From Armigeres subalbatus (Eukaryota; Arthropoda; Insecta; Diptera; Culicidae): DNA of 64,000 bases. The position numbers and the translations under genes were made by a program. Positions within the stretch are counted from its first letter, which is position 1, and each line of letters opens with the position of its first letter. Of this stretch, positions 43,539-54,720 are shown piece after piece. The stretch covers positions 225,294,307-225,358,306 of the forward strand of contig NC_085141.1 in NCBI RefSeq assembly GCF_024139115.2. The letters run 5' to 3'. The notes under the pieces are model-generated. The model did not search any database. It had not been told where the DNA came from and worked only from the letters and a program-made list of their open reading frames with translations.

Positions 43539-45355
43539 CTGCCGTCGGACGCATAAATGTCACATGTTACAAACGAGAAAAATGAGAAAAACGCATTTGA
43601 AGTTTCAAAATGCATTCATCCTATTATCGCAAAATTTCGCTTTTTTATTGACTTTAACGCAATAAACTATAAAAGAATATTCATATTCGTTGGGCCGGAC
43701 TGAAACATTGCCAAAAACAACTATTTTTTCCACGTTTTTTCTATCAAACCCCGAATGTGACACTTATGCCGCGAAATTCACTGGTCAGGCGAAAAATGTA
43801 CGCATATTTGTCACACCGTGAACTGAGAGATAGTTGTTGTTAATTTGTTTTACATTTTGCGAGCGACGATTGTATTTCTTTGGTGTGATTTTTTTGCTGT
43901 CGGAAGAAGTGGAACCGAAAATGGAATATGCAATACAGACAATCCAGTGGCGCGGAATCGGAAGAGGACTTCCTCGGGTTCGACTTAAAAAAAGAAACAG
44001 GCAATCGTTTTCTGTTTGCGGAGCCGGCAAACGTTCCATTACCGGTCCAAGAGGTTGAACACCCGGTTTTAAGCGTCAGTGGCGTAGTTTCCTTGCCTTG
44101 GACAAGGACATGCACTACATCTTCAACGTCCAAAGGAATCACGATTGTCTTATCGAGATGATTTTGACAAAGTGCTACCAGGTGAAGCAGTTTTTTCTGT
44201 GGATTTGCAAAAAGTTCTCAATTATTTGTAAGTTATGAACTTATTTTCTAGGTCATACGGCTTCCACGGTTGGATTCCTACAAGAGCATTATTTTCTCGT
44301 AAAGCCTGCTGATCTTTAATGAAAGCTTTGAACCTTTGAACGAGCATTCCCATTGTCTGCGTGCATTTGGTCCGAGTCAGTCGCACAGCCAACGAAATCC
44401 TTAGCTGTTTCTTCAAAGTTAATATGAAGTACGCTGTCCTGAAGACAATTATCTTTTGGTCGGATAATTGTTGTTCGCAAAATAAGAACTGGAATTTATT
44501 CCATCACATTACCCTACTCATAAACAGTAATGAAATTCAGGTCGAGCGCATATTGACTTTTTGACTTTTTCCATGCGGCGTTTGATTCCAAAATGCGCCA
44601 TGAACGTGTCGTCAGTTATGAAAATTTCAAGTCTGTGGTTTTCAATGCAAAGCACAATGTTGACGTACTTGATATGCAAGCAACTGACTTCTTCAATGCT
44701 CACCGTTTTGATCGTCCGACGAAGCAAGAAGGTCCTGATTAATGTTTGTTCTTGTTTCATACTTTGAATAAATTTTATCGCCATAACATGTCACAATAAT
44801 TGAGTTTTACAGAAAAACGGGTTTGCTAAACGGGTTGTTCCTCTTTATCACATTTTTATGGTCCTTGAATATTTTAATTATGTCACAGTTTCATTCTCTT
44901 CTTCACGTTATATTTGGAGAGGTTCTGGACAATATAATACCTCCCCTCTTCTTTCATGGACAACCGTCCATATAAATTCTGAAAGTAGGGAAAGACCTTG
45001 CATACTTACCAGCCACCCTTCTTAACTATTTACGTGGATTGTAGATGACCCTAAAAGCATGGTATATTTTATGGACGGTCCTCAGGACACATCACGCAGT
45101 GCTATGTGTCTTTTTATGTGATTGTTATATCTCTTTTTTTAGTGTGACAAATATGCGTCCATTTATCCCGGTGTGACAAGTATGCGTCCATTTGTTCGAA
45201 TGTGACAAATTGACTTCAGATTTTTTTCGAGTTTTCTAGAATAAAACCTATGTTTTGACAAAATATTTCAAAAATACGTATCAAATTATGACGTTAGACA
45301 TCAAAACCTCAAAAATGTTAAAATGTAACATGTGACATTTATGCGTCCAACGGCA
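43539..45355. mobile_element. DNA transposon with 31-bp TIRs and DUF7869-like remnants
   Basis: The ends are inverted: TGCCGTCGGACGCATAAATG at the left and its complement at the right match over about 31 bp with one mismatch, continuing GTCACATGTTACA. The direct repeat GAGCTG flanks it (43533-43538, 45356-45361); with one copy removed, the LINE ORF2 frame is continuous. Subterminal words TATGCGTCC/GGACGCATA and TGTGACA repeat inside (about 43750-43820 and 45142-45215). A decayed protein gene lies in the middle. I cannot assign the superfamily. Confidence 0.82.
43928..44745 (+). pseudogene. Decayed DUF7869-like (putative transposase) gene
   Basis: Plus-strand pieces in different frames: SSGAESEEDFLGFDLKKETG (from 43941), GEAVFSVDLQKVL (about 44181-44219), FWSDNCCSQNKNWNLFHHITLL and INSNEIQVERI (about 44452-44560), and FHAAFDSKMRHERVV ... 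DMQATDFFNAHRFD (about 44575-44742). From memory, the order and wording (VDLQKV; W.DNC..QNKNW; NSNEI; the FHxxx...DFF region) match a family of arthropod proteins of unknown function named DUF7869, often found in repetitive sequence. Segments between these pieces are missing or scrambled; a minus-strand frame at 44222-44416 occupies one gap. Family identity is inference. Confidence 0.5.
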
Positions 45356-46591
45356 GAGCTGTTCTGTCTCGTTTTCGCACCATGGATCATGCTGTTTTGA
45401 TTGGTGATTATAACCAGTCTGGTCTAGTCTGGAATATACCCATAGGCTCTGTACCGAAAGTGGATATAATGCAATCACACATATCACCAGCATGTGCTTC
45501 GCTTCTCGACGGCTTCAATCTTTACGGTCTTACGCAAGTCAATACAATTCTGAATAGAAACAACCGCTTGTTAGATTTTGCTCTAATCAATGAAACGACT
45601 TTGCAAGGATATTTGTTATCTGAGGTAGTCGATCCGCTTTCACGCATTGACCTCGATCATCCACCTTTTGTTGTTGAAATCTTTCTTCAAAAAGTCGATG
45701 TCGATGAACTATCGGAGCCTGATTGTCTAGACTTTCGCCGGGCCAACTATGAAGGCATAACAGAAGCACTCCAATACATCAACTGGATGGTTATGGATTC
45801 CTTCCCAGATGTTGATGATGCTGTGGAATTCTTCTGCAGTGAATTGCAGTTTGCAATGGCAGAGAACACTCCTTCTCGCAGACCGCCGTCGAAACCTCCT
45901 TGGGGTAATGGACGACTACGCCAACTAAAACGAACTAGATCAAAAAAGCTTCGTATGTACTCTAGGAACCGGTGCCCTGCTAACCGACAAAAGTTTGTCA
46001 AAGCTTGCAACAAGTATCGGCGATACAATCGTAGGCTGTACAATCGATATACTCTACGAATACAAAGCAATTTGCGCAGGAATCCAAAACAGTTTTGGAA
46101 GTTTGTCAACTCAAAACGTAAGGAAGTAGGTTTACCCGTCGAGATGTATTTGAACAACGAAGTCGGTAGCACCGCAAGAGAGAAATGCAATATGTTCGCT
46201 AATCACTTCAAGCGTGCATTTACCGATTCCCCATCATCTGCTGCTCAAATAGAACTGGCATGCAGGGATACGCCGAGCAATATTTGTACCTTACAATCAT
46301 TCCAAGTTACTCAGGAGCATGTCAAAACCGCTATATCGAAACTCAAATACTCATCTTCTAGCCCCGATGGTATTCCTTCTTGTATTTTCAAGAGGTGCAG
46401 CGATGCTTTGGTCTACCCGCTGACAATGATATTCAACGCATCTCTTCAGCAACGAAAATTTCCAACCGACTGGAAAAGCTCTGTGATGTTTCCTGTACAC
46501 AAAAAGAACGATAAGAGGAATATTGAAAACTACCGTGGAATCACTTCCTTGTGCGCATGCTCCAAGATTTTTGAAATCATAATGAACGACA

Positions 46592-46879
46592 TGGGGTCTC
46601 CAATAGCCTTGCGAGCAAAGGCGTAGGATTGCCAATCCGGAGATGGCGAGTTCGATTCTCGGTCCGGTCTAGGATGTTTTCGGGTTGGAAACATTCTCGA
46701 CACCCTGGGCATAGTGTATCCATTGTACTTGCCACACAAGATACATACTCATGCAATGGCGGGCATAGAAAAGCTTTCAATTAATAACTGAGGAAATGCT
46801 AATAGAATACTAAGTTGAAAAGCTAGGCCAAGTTCCAGTTGGAATGTAGAGCCATTGAAGAAGAAGAAGAAGAAGAAGA
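46592..46879 (+). mobile_element. Full-length tRNA-derived SINE, second type
   Basis: The head contains a B box (GTTCGATTCTC, 46650) and an A-box-like AGCCTTGCGAGC. The tail is GAAGAAGAAGAAGAAGAAG. The 11-bp target duplication ATGAACGACAT is present on both sides (46582-46592 and about 46878-46888). It interrupts the LINE RT domain. Its 3' half resembles that of the other SINE type (TTAATAACTG...GGAA.TGCT). Confidence 0.88.
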
Positions 46880-48350
46880 TGAACGACATATTGTTTGAAA
46901 CTTGTAAACACTACATCTCACCAGATCAGCATGGTTTTACCCAAGAAGATCCACCGCTACAAACCTGGCTCAATTCGTTTCTTTTTGTATACGCCACATG
47001 GACGCCGGATCTCAAATTGATGCTGTTTATACAGATCTTAAATCAGCCTTCGATCGCGTTGATCACGGAATACTGCTTGCCCGTCTGGAAAAACTGGGAG
47101 TTTCACATGACCTCGTTAGTTGGTTCAGATCTTACCTCACAGAACGTCGCCTTGTAGTAAGAATTGGTCAAGATTCTTCTGAGCCGTTTACTAGCCTCTC
47201 AGGAGTGCCTCAAGGTAGCAACTTGGGTCCTCTCCTTTTTTCAATTTTCATCAATGAACTATCCAGCAAGTTACCTCCCGGTTGCCGCTTGTTTTATGCA
47301 GACGATGTTAAAATATATTTGGAAATCAGCTGTATCGAGGATTGCACAACCATGCAACAGTTAATTGAGGATTTCGTCGAATGGTGCCAGCTGAATCTCC
47401 TCACTGTAAGTGTACAAAATGCCATGTTGTATCCTTTCATCGAAAACGATCGCCAATAACTTTTGACTACTTCATTGACAATCAACCGTTGACTCGTATG
47501 ACAGAAGTACGTGACTTGGGTGTTATACTTGATGCTGGACTTACATTTCGAGTGCATTACGACGATGTGATCTCTAGAGCTAATCGGCAGTTGGGATTTA
47601 TGTTTAAAATAGCTGACGAATTTCGTGATCCCTTTTGTCTACGATCATTATATTGTGCTTTAGTTAGATCGATACTGGAAACGAACGCAATAGTATGGTG
47701 TCCATATCAAGCTACATGGATTTCTAGGTTCGAAGCAATACAAAGGAAATTCGTGCGATATGCTCTTCGAAGTCTTCCTTGGAATGATCCGATCAACTTA
47801 CCACCGTACGAAGAACGTTGCAGATTATTGAGCATCGATACACTAGAACACAGAAGAGGTAACTCCCAGGCTGTATTTGTGGCGAAACTGCTTCTCGGCG
47901 AAATTGACTCTCCTGAATTGCTACAACAAATAAACATACACGCTCCAATGAGAGTACTTCGTCAACGTGGATTTCTACATCTTGAAGCACGTAATACAGG
48001 CTACGGTCTACACGATCCGGTACGCTTCATGTCTTCATCATTTAATGCCGTGTACGAATTGTTTGACTTCAACTTCTCTGCTGCCACTTTTAAATGTAAA
48101 CTTAAAGAACGACGCTAGGAACAAGAACTGTAAAGAGTTTTTATTTATTTTATTTTATTTATTTATGTCGATATTGTTTACGTTTTAAGAATGTAATTAT
48201 ATTTATATATTTGTACTGTTTTGCGAAAGATGCAGGGTTTTTGCGCCTATTTGAGCAGGCTCAAAAATGTGGGCAGCTCAAAAAGGCTTTTCCCAGCCAG
48301 GCTTCATTTAAGCTCTATGCCGGATGAAGCGAGATTAATAATAATAATAT

Positions 48351-48815
48351 TGCCGAAGATGATTCAGAAGACGACGATGCAGCACTTAAAAGCCGTCTTC
48401 TGTACTCACGGATTCGGGATTTACTTTTTTTTTTTACAAATTTTCGTTCTACACTGACCGAAAGTAACAGAAAGAATAGCTAGTCCGGCAAATGATCTTA
48501 AACATTTCATAGTGCGATACAAATGATTCTAGAACAGATGTAAATTCAATAGAACAATGTCAGTAAGTTTGTTGTTTGCCATCATAAAATGCAATCTAAA
48601 GCTTGATTTGAAAGGCAACTTTTATGTCCATTTCGTACACAGGGAAGAATGGTCCAATATGCACCCCTTAAGGTTTTCCGATTTTCACCACTATAAACAA
48701 GGGTACCGAACTATTTTTAGCTATCCGACGTTTTTGTTGACCCGATCCTGCTGTCCTTGTCCTAGACGAAGACTCGATGCAAATGCACCATTGTTTGCGA
48801 AACATATTGTTCTAG
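48351..48815. other. Unassigned sequence between LINEs
   Basis: Short frames only. Near 48730-48815 there may be further RTE sequence out of frame with the fragment that follows. No gene. Confidence 0.3.
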
Positions 48816-48817
48816 CA

Positions 48818-49612
48818 GAGTGGCACTCCTCGCGCAACGGCGCTCTGATATGCAGAGTAAGCTCAACGACCTTGCCGAGCGCTCCTCCTCGGCAGGTTTA
48901 GTCATCAACGTCAACAAAACCAAATCTTTGGATGTAAACACGGTGACTTCTTCCAGTTTCGCAGTAGCCGGGCAACCAGTGGAGAATGTTGAAAGCTTCC
49001 AATATCTTGGTAGCCAAATGGCGTCAGACGGCGGTACCAAGATCGACATAGGCGCACGGATCAAGAAAGCAAGGGCTGCCTTTGCGAGTTTAAGATATAT
49101 CTGGAAAACCAGGCAGATAAGTGAACGCACCAAAATACGAATTTTCAACTCTAACGTGAAATCTGTGCTGTTATACGCTAGCGAAACATGGTGTGTATCA
49201 GTGGAAAACACTCAACGGCTGCAGGTGTTCATTAACAGATGCCTGCGGTATATAATTCGGGCCTGGTGGTCTCACAACTGGATCTCAAACAACGAGCTCC
49301 ATCGTCGTTGTCACCAGAGGCCGATAGCAACAGAAATTCGGGATCGGAAGTGGGGCTGGGTCGGCCACACTCTACGTAGGGGCGGAAACGAAATCTGTAA
49401 ACAAGCATTAGACTGGAACCCAGCGGGACATCGCAGCAGAGGCAGACCCAGAGGCTCATGGCGGCGAAGCCTCAACAAAGAAATAAAAGAAGTCGACCGA
49501 AATCTAACCCGGCAACAGGTTAAAGCGATAGCCGGGCAACGCTCAGGATGGAGATCTTTCAAGTCGGCCCTTTGCACCACCAGAGGTGTACAGGATCCAT
49601 AAGTAAGTAAGA
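48818..49612 (+). mobile_element. RTE-clade LINE, 5'-truncated 3' end with intact 260-codon RT tail
   Basis: The frame 48820-49602 covers the region just after the catalytic YADD box to the natural C-terminus: GLVINVNKTKSLDV, ESFQYLGSQMASDGGTK, VLLYASETWCVS, RWWSHNWISN-like sequence, WGWVGHTLRR and RSRGRPRGSWRRS. The catalytic RT core and the endonuclease are absent. It ends in the short tandem tail ATAAGTAAGTAAG, characteristic of RTE. The copy at 4496-4800 is a shorter relative. Confidence 0.8.
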
Positions 49613-49664
49613 GTGGCTTTCGCTATTTGTGTCTGCTAATATGACACATTGTGTTTACGACGTT

Positions 49665-50003
49665 CTTCTTCTTCTTCTTCGTTGGCATTACATCCCCCAC
49701 TGGGACATTGCCGCGCAGCTTAGTGTTCATTAAGCACTTCTACAGTTATTAACTGCGAGGTTTTTAAGCCAAGTTACCATTTCTGCATTCGTATATCATG
49801 AGGCTAACACGATGATACTTTTATGCCCAGGGAAGTCGAGGCAATTTCCAATCCGAAAATTGTCTAGACCGGCACAGGGAATCGAACCCAGCCACCCTCA
49901 GCATGGTCTTGCTTTGTAGCCGCGCATCTTACCGCACTTACTTTTTGCTGCGGATCTTTGCGGAGTGGTTCTGTGTACACAGGACGCAAATCGCTGCCCA
50001 GCC
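49665..50003 (-). mobile_element. Chimeric SINE carrying a POP1 exon fragment at its 5' end
   Basis: Minus strand, 5' to 3': a segment of POP1 exon 2 (49941-50008 is identical, 68 of 68, to the sense strand of 39245-39312), then TAA, then a SINE lacking only its first ~18 bases (from GTGCGGTAAGATGCGCGGC), then the GAA-triplet tail at 49665-49680. The 13-bp target duplication TGTTTACGACGTT (49652-49664 and 50004-50016) encloses both parts, and its TGTTT overlaps the end of the POP1 match as 5-nt microhomology. This is the structure expected if reverse transcriptase switched from SINE RNA to POP1 RNA. Confidence 0.9.
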
Positions 50004-50169
50004 TGTTTACGACGTTACTCTTATCAATTTCAATGGATATTTGGTTGTTGTCGCAAAATTAGATCATTAATTTATATTCTATAACTAGAACGAGTTGTAC
50101 ATACCTATATAAGAGCATAAAAAAACAAAAAAAAACATGGTGAATGTATTGGAAATTATGAGCACTATA

Positions 50170-50362
50170 CACCCGATTCTTTTTTACACGGGGGATGCGT
50201 TCCGTGTAAAAAAAGTTTTCAGTTCAAAATTCGAAAATCCGTGTAAAAAATGATTTTATGATTTCGCGAATCATGCAAAATGGAGCAACTTTGCAAAAAA
50301 AATGTATGGGAGTTTTTTTACACGGCCGTGTAAAAAAATCCGTGTAAAAATAGAATCGTATT
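50170..50362. repeat. MITE with TTTTTACACGG ends
   Basis: CGATTCTTTTTTACACGG at the left and CCGTGTAAAAATAGAATCG at the right are inverted. TCCGTGTAAAAAA words repeat internally. No gene. Confidence 0.6.
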
Positions 50363-50394
50363 TCATTAAATATCTTGCAGCGGCACCCCTCCGG

Positions 50395-50578
50395 GCCACT
50401 CGACCATCCCTCGAAGATAAAATTAGCCACGGCACCCCTCCGGGCCGCAAACAACAACTAGAATAACAAATTTGTAAAAATGATATGTAATACACTTTAT
50501 ATCTTTTTTCTGATACCAGAGGTGAGCCAGCCAAGGGCTGAAAACCTCTTAAATAAAGACGATAATAATAATAATATT
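50395..50578 (+). repeat. LINE 3'-end fragment with TAA-triplet tail
   Basis: The word AGCCAAGGGCTGAAAACCTC followed by AAATAAAGACGATAATAATAATAAT recurs at 52190-52230 without the triplet tail. This looks like the 3' terminus of a CR1/Jockey-type LINE. CGGCACCCCTCCGGGCC occurs twice within it. Confidence 0.5.
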
Positions 50579-50639
50579 TCAGGATCTTTGTGAACCGGTC
50601 TACACGTGGCGGCCAGCGTACATTAAACGTATTTTAGTA

Positions 50640-50769
50640 TCTGACTCTCTCAGCTCAACAGATTATTTCGAAGCTGCAGCGATGGTGTCGTAGAGACCTG
50701 TGATGCTGTAAACACTCCGGCAATTAACATGTTGCGGGTGGGCTCAGGGACCCCGGTATGTGAATATAG
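50640..50769 (+). mobile_element. R1-type LINE 3' fragment, left part
   Basis: CAACAGATTATTTCGAAGCTGCAGCGATGG...GTAGAGACCTGTGATGCT matches 9240-9315. The fragment is split by the hAT-like element and resumes at 54542 with CTGCTCGTCTCCTA and GTACGGACTGGCGAAAGGGT, ending near 54720. Confidence 0.6.
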
Positions 50770-52351
50770 CAGAGCTGGTAGCGACCATTACCGCTCAAAA
50801 TAGTTACTTTAGTGACCAAAGCTGACGAAAAAAGGGACCAAATAGTGACTTTCAGTTGCATAAAAGTGACCAAAAAAGTGACTTTCAGTTTCATTTGCAA
50901 TTTCGATGAGACAAAATTAAGCGTTTCTGGGTCGAGGGAGATTTTTTTTCGTAATTTTTGTAATCTGCGAGCAAATCAAACGTTTGCGCCACTGGAAGTT
51001 GGTTATTTATCACTCATGCAAAGCCTCATAATTTTCTTCATGTAAATTATGTCCATTTTTTTCGAGCCTAATGCTCCTTGTTCTGAAACAAGTGTTGCAT
51101 TTTGTGCTGGGATTGCGTTATAGTTGCCGTGGGGCAACCATACGCAAACTCCATGAGTCGGGATTTTTATTCGCTTCAATTTAATTCTTCTGTCTCCGCT
51201 GTTGCGGGGCATAGAACAAACCAGCACCGCGCACGATGACCCGGTGACGGTGTAGTATTTCGACCGGAGCATATTATTTGCTGCGCTGGTCACAGTGGTC
51301 GGCAACAGCATATGAAAAGTGCAATCCTTTTCGTTTGCTGATACAATGGAAAAATTATTAATTATATTGATTTGTAGAGGATTTTTTCGGGCTTCAGGGA
51401 GCTCGGTTAGTGCAGTAAGAAGCAGTTCAGTTTTTGGAGTGGAGACAGGGTGGTTCACGAGTGAGTTGAGTTTTGGAGTGGAGCCAGTGTGGTTCAGTTA
51501 GTTTTAGAGTGTGCGATCAGTTGTTAGACTCAGTTGTTAGATTAAGTTAGTGCAGTTAAGTTAAGGCAACAAGTTAAAATATAATGTACTAGCGGAACAA
51601 TTAAATAAAGATTGTACAACCGGCACGAAACGAGTTTCCTTAGTTTGGAAAAAGTGAGAAATTCAGACTGTAGATAGGATCGAGTGTACGCTTCACTCAT
51701 AAGACCTGTTTTTCTTCCCCGAAAAATGATTTCTAGGCAAAAATCTGCGTGAATGAGAGAATGTTCTCTTCTCGTGAGAATGAGTGAAAATTGCAATAGC
51801 AAATACGTCAGGATTAGCTGAACACCTACTTAAGAAACATACAGATTTGCTCTAGGTTTAAGAAGTTTTTGGATTTTTTAGCGCGAAAGGAACATCAGTA
51901 CGGATCGTTTTGGTAGAAAACGAAACAAAAATTATGAAAAATCAGTTACAACGAACCTGGGAACGAACGCTGAGAATCATAACTTCGTTAATAACTCAAC
52001 AGTTACAACCGTGATTATTGCGTCTGGTGCAAGATACAATCAGCCTTTATCACACCAAACCATTATTTAAATCTTCGGCAAACTACCGCAATTCACTACA
52101 ATGATAAAAAGAAAACATCGACGAAGAGCAATGAATTAATGCAGTTACGCTCCTATGATTCTAAGCACGAGGTTTGTGATTCAAGAGATGAGCGAGCCAA
52201 GGGCTGAAAACCTCTCAAATAAAGACATAAAGAAAAGGTTTGTGATAAAACAATTTTTTGTTATAAAAAAACTGATAAGCATGTTTGTTTTAGGTATGCA
52301 CTAAATAACAAGCCTTTCATCAACTATTGGGTTTCCTGAAGCACCAGGAAG

Positions 52352-52555
52352 AATAGGGAGCGGGACCATTTGGGCAGCACCCCCTATTCCGTTCGCAACG
52401 TTAATAACTCGACCGCGTTCCAACCAAATGGCTCGATTTTTTGTACATCACTAGATATCGACAGAAACTAACCATGTACCAAAAAACAAGTAATTAGGTT
52501 TTAATGCGCTCGAGTAATAAACGTTGCGGACGGGAATAGCGGGTGCTCTGAATCG
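52352..52555. repeat. Palindromic MITE, copy 1
   Basis: AGGGAGCGGGACCATTTGGG ... CGTTAATAACTCGA is mirrored by CTCGAGTAATAAACGTTGCGGACGG. The same element occurs at 61535-61752 with better preserved ends. Confidence 0.7.
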
Positions 52556-52982
52556 CCAATAGTGCAATTGATAGGGGAGACTGGGCAGACTTGATCCACT
52601 TTTCTCATTTTCGATGTATCTCAGCGCATGCGATCTTCAAAATTGGGGAAACTTTATCCCCTTTAATTATCTATATCCTTTCCCGTCAAAAATTGCATCT
52701 CATTTTATTGTCTCAATCGATTCTTTTCATACTTTTCAATTCATACTTTTTAAATATTTTGTTTTAAATTTAAAAAATACTCAGAGGCGTCAAAAAACAT
52801 AAGTTCTTTGGGAAAGTTGACTTTAAATAAAATAAAGAATCGATTGAACAAGTTAAAAAAAAAATGACGGGAAAGGTCAATTAGCTACTGGTGAAATGCC
52901 AATAAGAGCAGCGAGTAATATGGCTGGCGAAGATTCAGAGCGATCATTTTTCCAAGATTCGTAATTTCATTTCCGCTATGAA

Positions 52983-54345
52983 TAAGGTGACCATATGATT
53001 TTTTTTCAAAGGAGGACAATTTACCCAAAACGTAGTGAAAAAGGAGGACATTTGGTTAAAAAGGAGGACATAAAAAATCCATCAATTTTTTGTTTTTAAT
53101 GTGATTACGAATATTAGGAGAACTGCTCCTTGAATTCATACCATGCACCCAAATCAATACCATTCGAAAACAAAGAATTGGTGGGCAATTTACTTTATTT
53201 CTCATTTTTCTGGTTTTTTTCAGCAGTGAGCACGCCGGATAACAACAAAACACGACATAAATTGAACCTAAATTGACTGTTTTGCGAATGTTATTGATAT
53301 ATGAGCATGTTATTAATAATGGAACAGATACCCTATATTCGTTAGATTTTTGCACATTGAAGTTTATTGTAAGAAGTTTTGTAAGTCGAGGCAACTCAGC
53401 AAACAAGATATCGTGTGGAAATAAGCTCACAAAGTGGAGGCCATATGTATGTACACTTTGCATGAAGTCAAATTGATACAAATGCTTATATCTCCTCCAC
53501 CTCGTACACTTATTCGCTAGCATATGCAACTTTTTTAGAAAAAGAGTCTGAGGCTGTGACAGGCTGAGAAATACGACATTATTTTCTTATTTATTAACAT
53601 TACACCTTCAGATGAAATATTTCCATTTTTCTGATCAGCACTTTTCAGCTATAAACAGGAAGCACCTTATTTATATTGGTAAAATTTTAGCTCGAACTAA
53701 TTTGAAAATCAACGGTTTAAAAATGTTGAATATTATTATGGTGGCATTTTTAGCGATAATCCACTAGCTGACCGAACATTAGGTTCTATTAGGACAGTAG
53801 AAGCATAAGTACAAGAACGCTAGTAGCGCTGTAGTTATTTAAATTATTTTGTTAAATTCGACAAAGGCAATTCGATGGGTACATATTTACTTGTAGAAAA
53901 TTTTGAGAAGCATTTGCAACTTCTGATGTCTTCGACACCTAACCAGTTACTGTAATTCAATGTATTTTTCGATATTTACATTGATTTTATTCAAAAATAT
54001 TTCATATTAGAAATCAAAAAACGCCAAAGTGTGCAACGATTAATTTGCAAATGGATTGTATTGTTTGTTAAACTAGAATTTCTACATAAGAAATTGATAG
54101 CGTAATTCGCCAAATGTTGAACGGCTAATTTCTTCGCCCATTGTTGAACACACGTGCATTTCTTACGTGAGTTCAGCAATAGGCGATAAAATTAGCCGTT
54201 CAATATTTGGCGGTTTCCCTCAAATCAATTGTTTTTTTTTTCAAAATATTCAAAAAGGAGGACATTTTAGCGCAAAAGGAGGACATCTGATTTTTAATGA
54301 AAAAGGAGGACATGTCCTCCTTTAGGATACCATATGGTCACCCTA
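52983..54345. mobile_element. hAT-type element related to 4868-8301
   Basis: The ends TAAGGTGACCATATG and CATATGGTCACCCTA are inverted and carry the same AAAGGAGGACA/TGTCCTCCTTT subterminal words as the element at 4868-8301. No exact target duplication is visible and there is no transposase. The frames inside are short. Confidence 0.7.
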
Positions 54346-54720
54346 CATGAACAAAGCATCCACCGACTTATACATATAGAGCTTCATTAAAAAATAGTCA
54401 ATAGTTTCAAAATAGTTGAAAATAGTGACTTTTTGCGAGAAAAAGTGACTTTAGTGACTTGAGGTCGAAAAAAGAGACTTTTTAGTGACTTGCCCGAAAA
54501 AAGTGACCAAGTCACTAAAAAGTGACCCGCTACCAGGCCTGATATAGAGGTAATTGCTTTCCATGCGCGATTGTCGCTGTCAGGCTGCTCGTCTCCTATA
54601 ATAGCGGGCCGGGGAGTACGGACTGGCGAAAGGGTTTTGGTTTTAGTGTGTCGGGTGAGCTTTATATAACACCCATCACCACACTACCTGAGTTAACCTC
54701 CTTAGGTGTCCAAATATTCA

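Larger units (their letters stand above)
42071..48118 (+). pseudogene. LINE ORF2 (endonuclease + reverse transcriptase), interrupted
   Basis: It starts at the ATG overlapping the ORF1 stop. The first ~350 residues are an unusual extension of four diverged repeats with a G-[DY]-x-V-FH core (42061-43080). The apurinic-type endonuclease follows (YYQNVRGLRTK, FTETWL, RGGGVLIAV), is split at 43538/45356 by a transposon, and resumes with AVLIGDYNQSGLVW. The reverse transcriptase begins in the segment ending at the SINE (SSSSPDGIPSCIFK, NYRGITSLCACSKIFE) and continues with DLKSAFDRVDHGIL, LSGVPQGSNLGPLLF and FYADDVKIY. The C-terminal tail (47381-48118) ends KCKLKERR. Breaks are the two insertions and frameshifts near 46950 and 47430. 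It cannot make a full protein now. Confidence 0.82.
41100..48350 (+). mobile_element. Near full-length LINE (CR1/Jockey group) with two later insertions
   Basis: The order is 5' UTR (about 41100-41216), ORF1 with a PHD-like finger (41217-42074), ORF2 with endonuclease and reverse transcriptase (42071-48118), then a 3' UTR ending in TAA-type triplets near 48350. ORF2 is broken by a DNA transposon (43539-45355) and a SINE (46592-46879), both with target duplications, plus frameshifts near 46950 and 47430. Clade assignment is from motifs only. The 5' boundary is approximate. Confidence 0.8.
50770..54541. mobile_element. hAT-like non-autonomous element, 3.8 kb
   Basis: The ends CAGAGCTGGTAGCGACC and (inverted) CAGGCCTGGTAGCGGGTCAC match imperfectly. 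AGTGACTTT/AAAGTCACT words cluster near both ends. The short direct repeat ATATAG flanks it. The interior has no transposase. It contains a possible solo-LTR-like region (51320-51660, AATAAAGATTGTACAACCGG), a MITE (52352-52555) and a second hAT-type element (52983-54345). Confidence 0.65.

Noticed and set aside
48820..49602. Intact 260-codon frame as a host gene
   Set aside because: Its motifs are those of the RTE reverse-transcriptase tail and it ends in an RTE-type tandem tail, so it is a truncated retroelement.
51003..51458. 151-codon minus-strand frame with scattered Cys residues, considered as a THAP- or zinc-finger-like gene
   Set aside because: The Cys/His spacing fits no known finger and it lies inside a non-autonomous TIR element.
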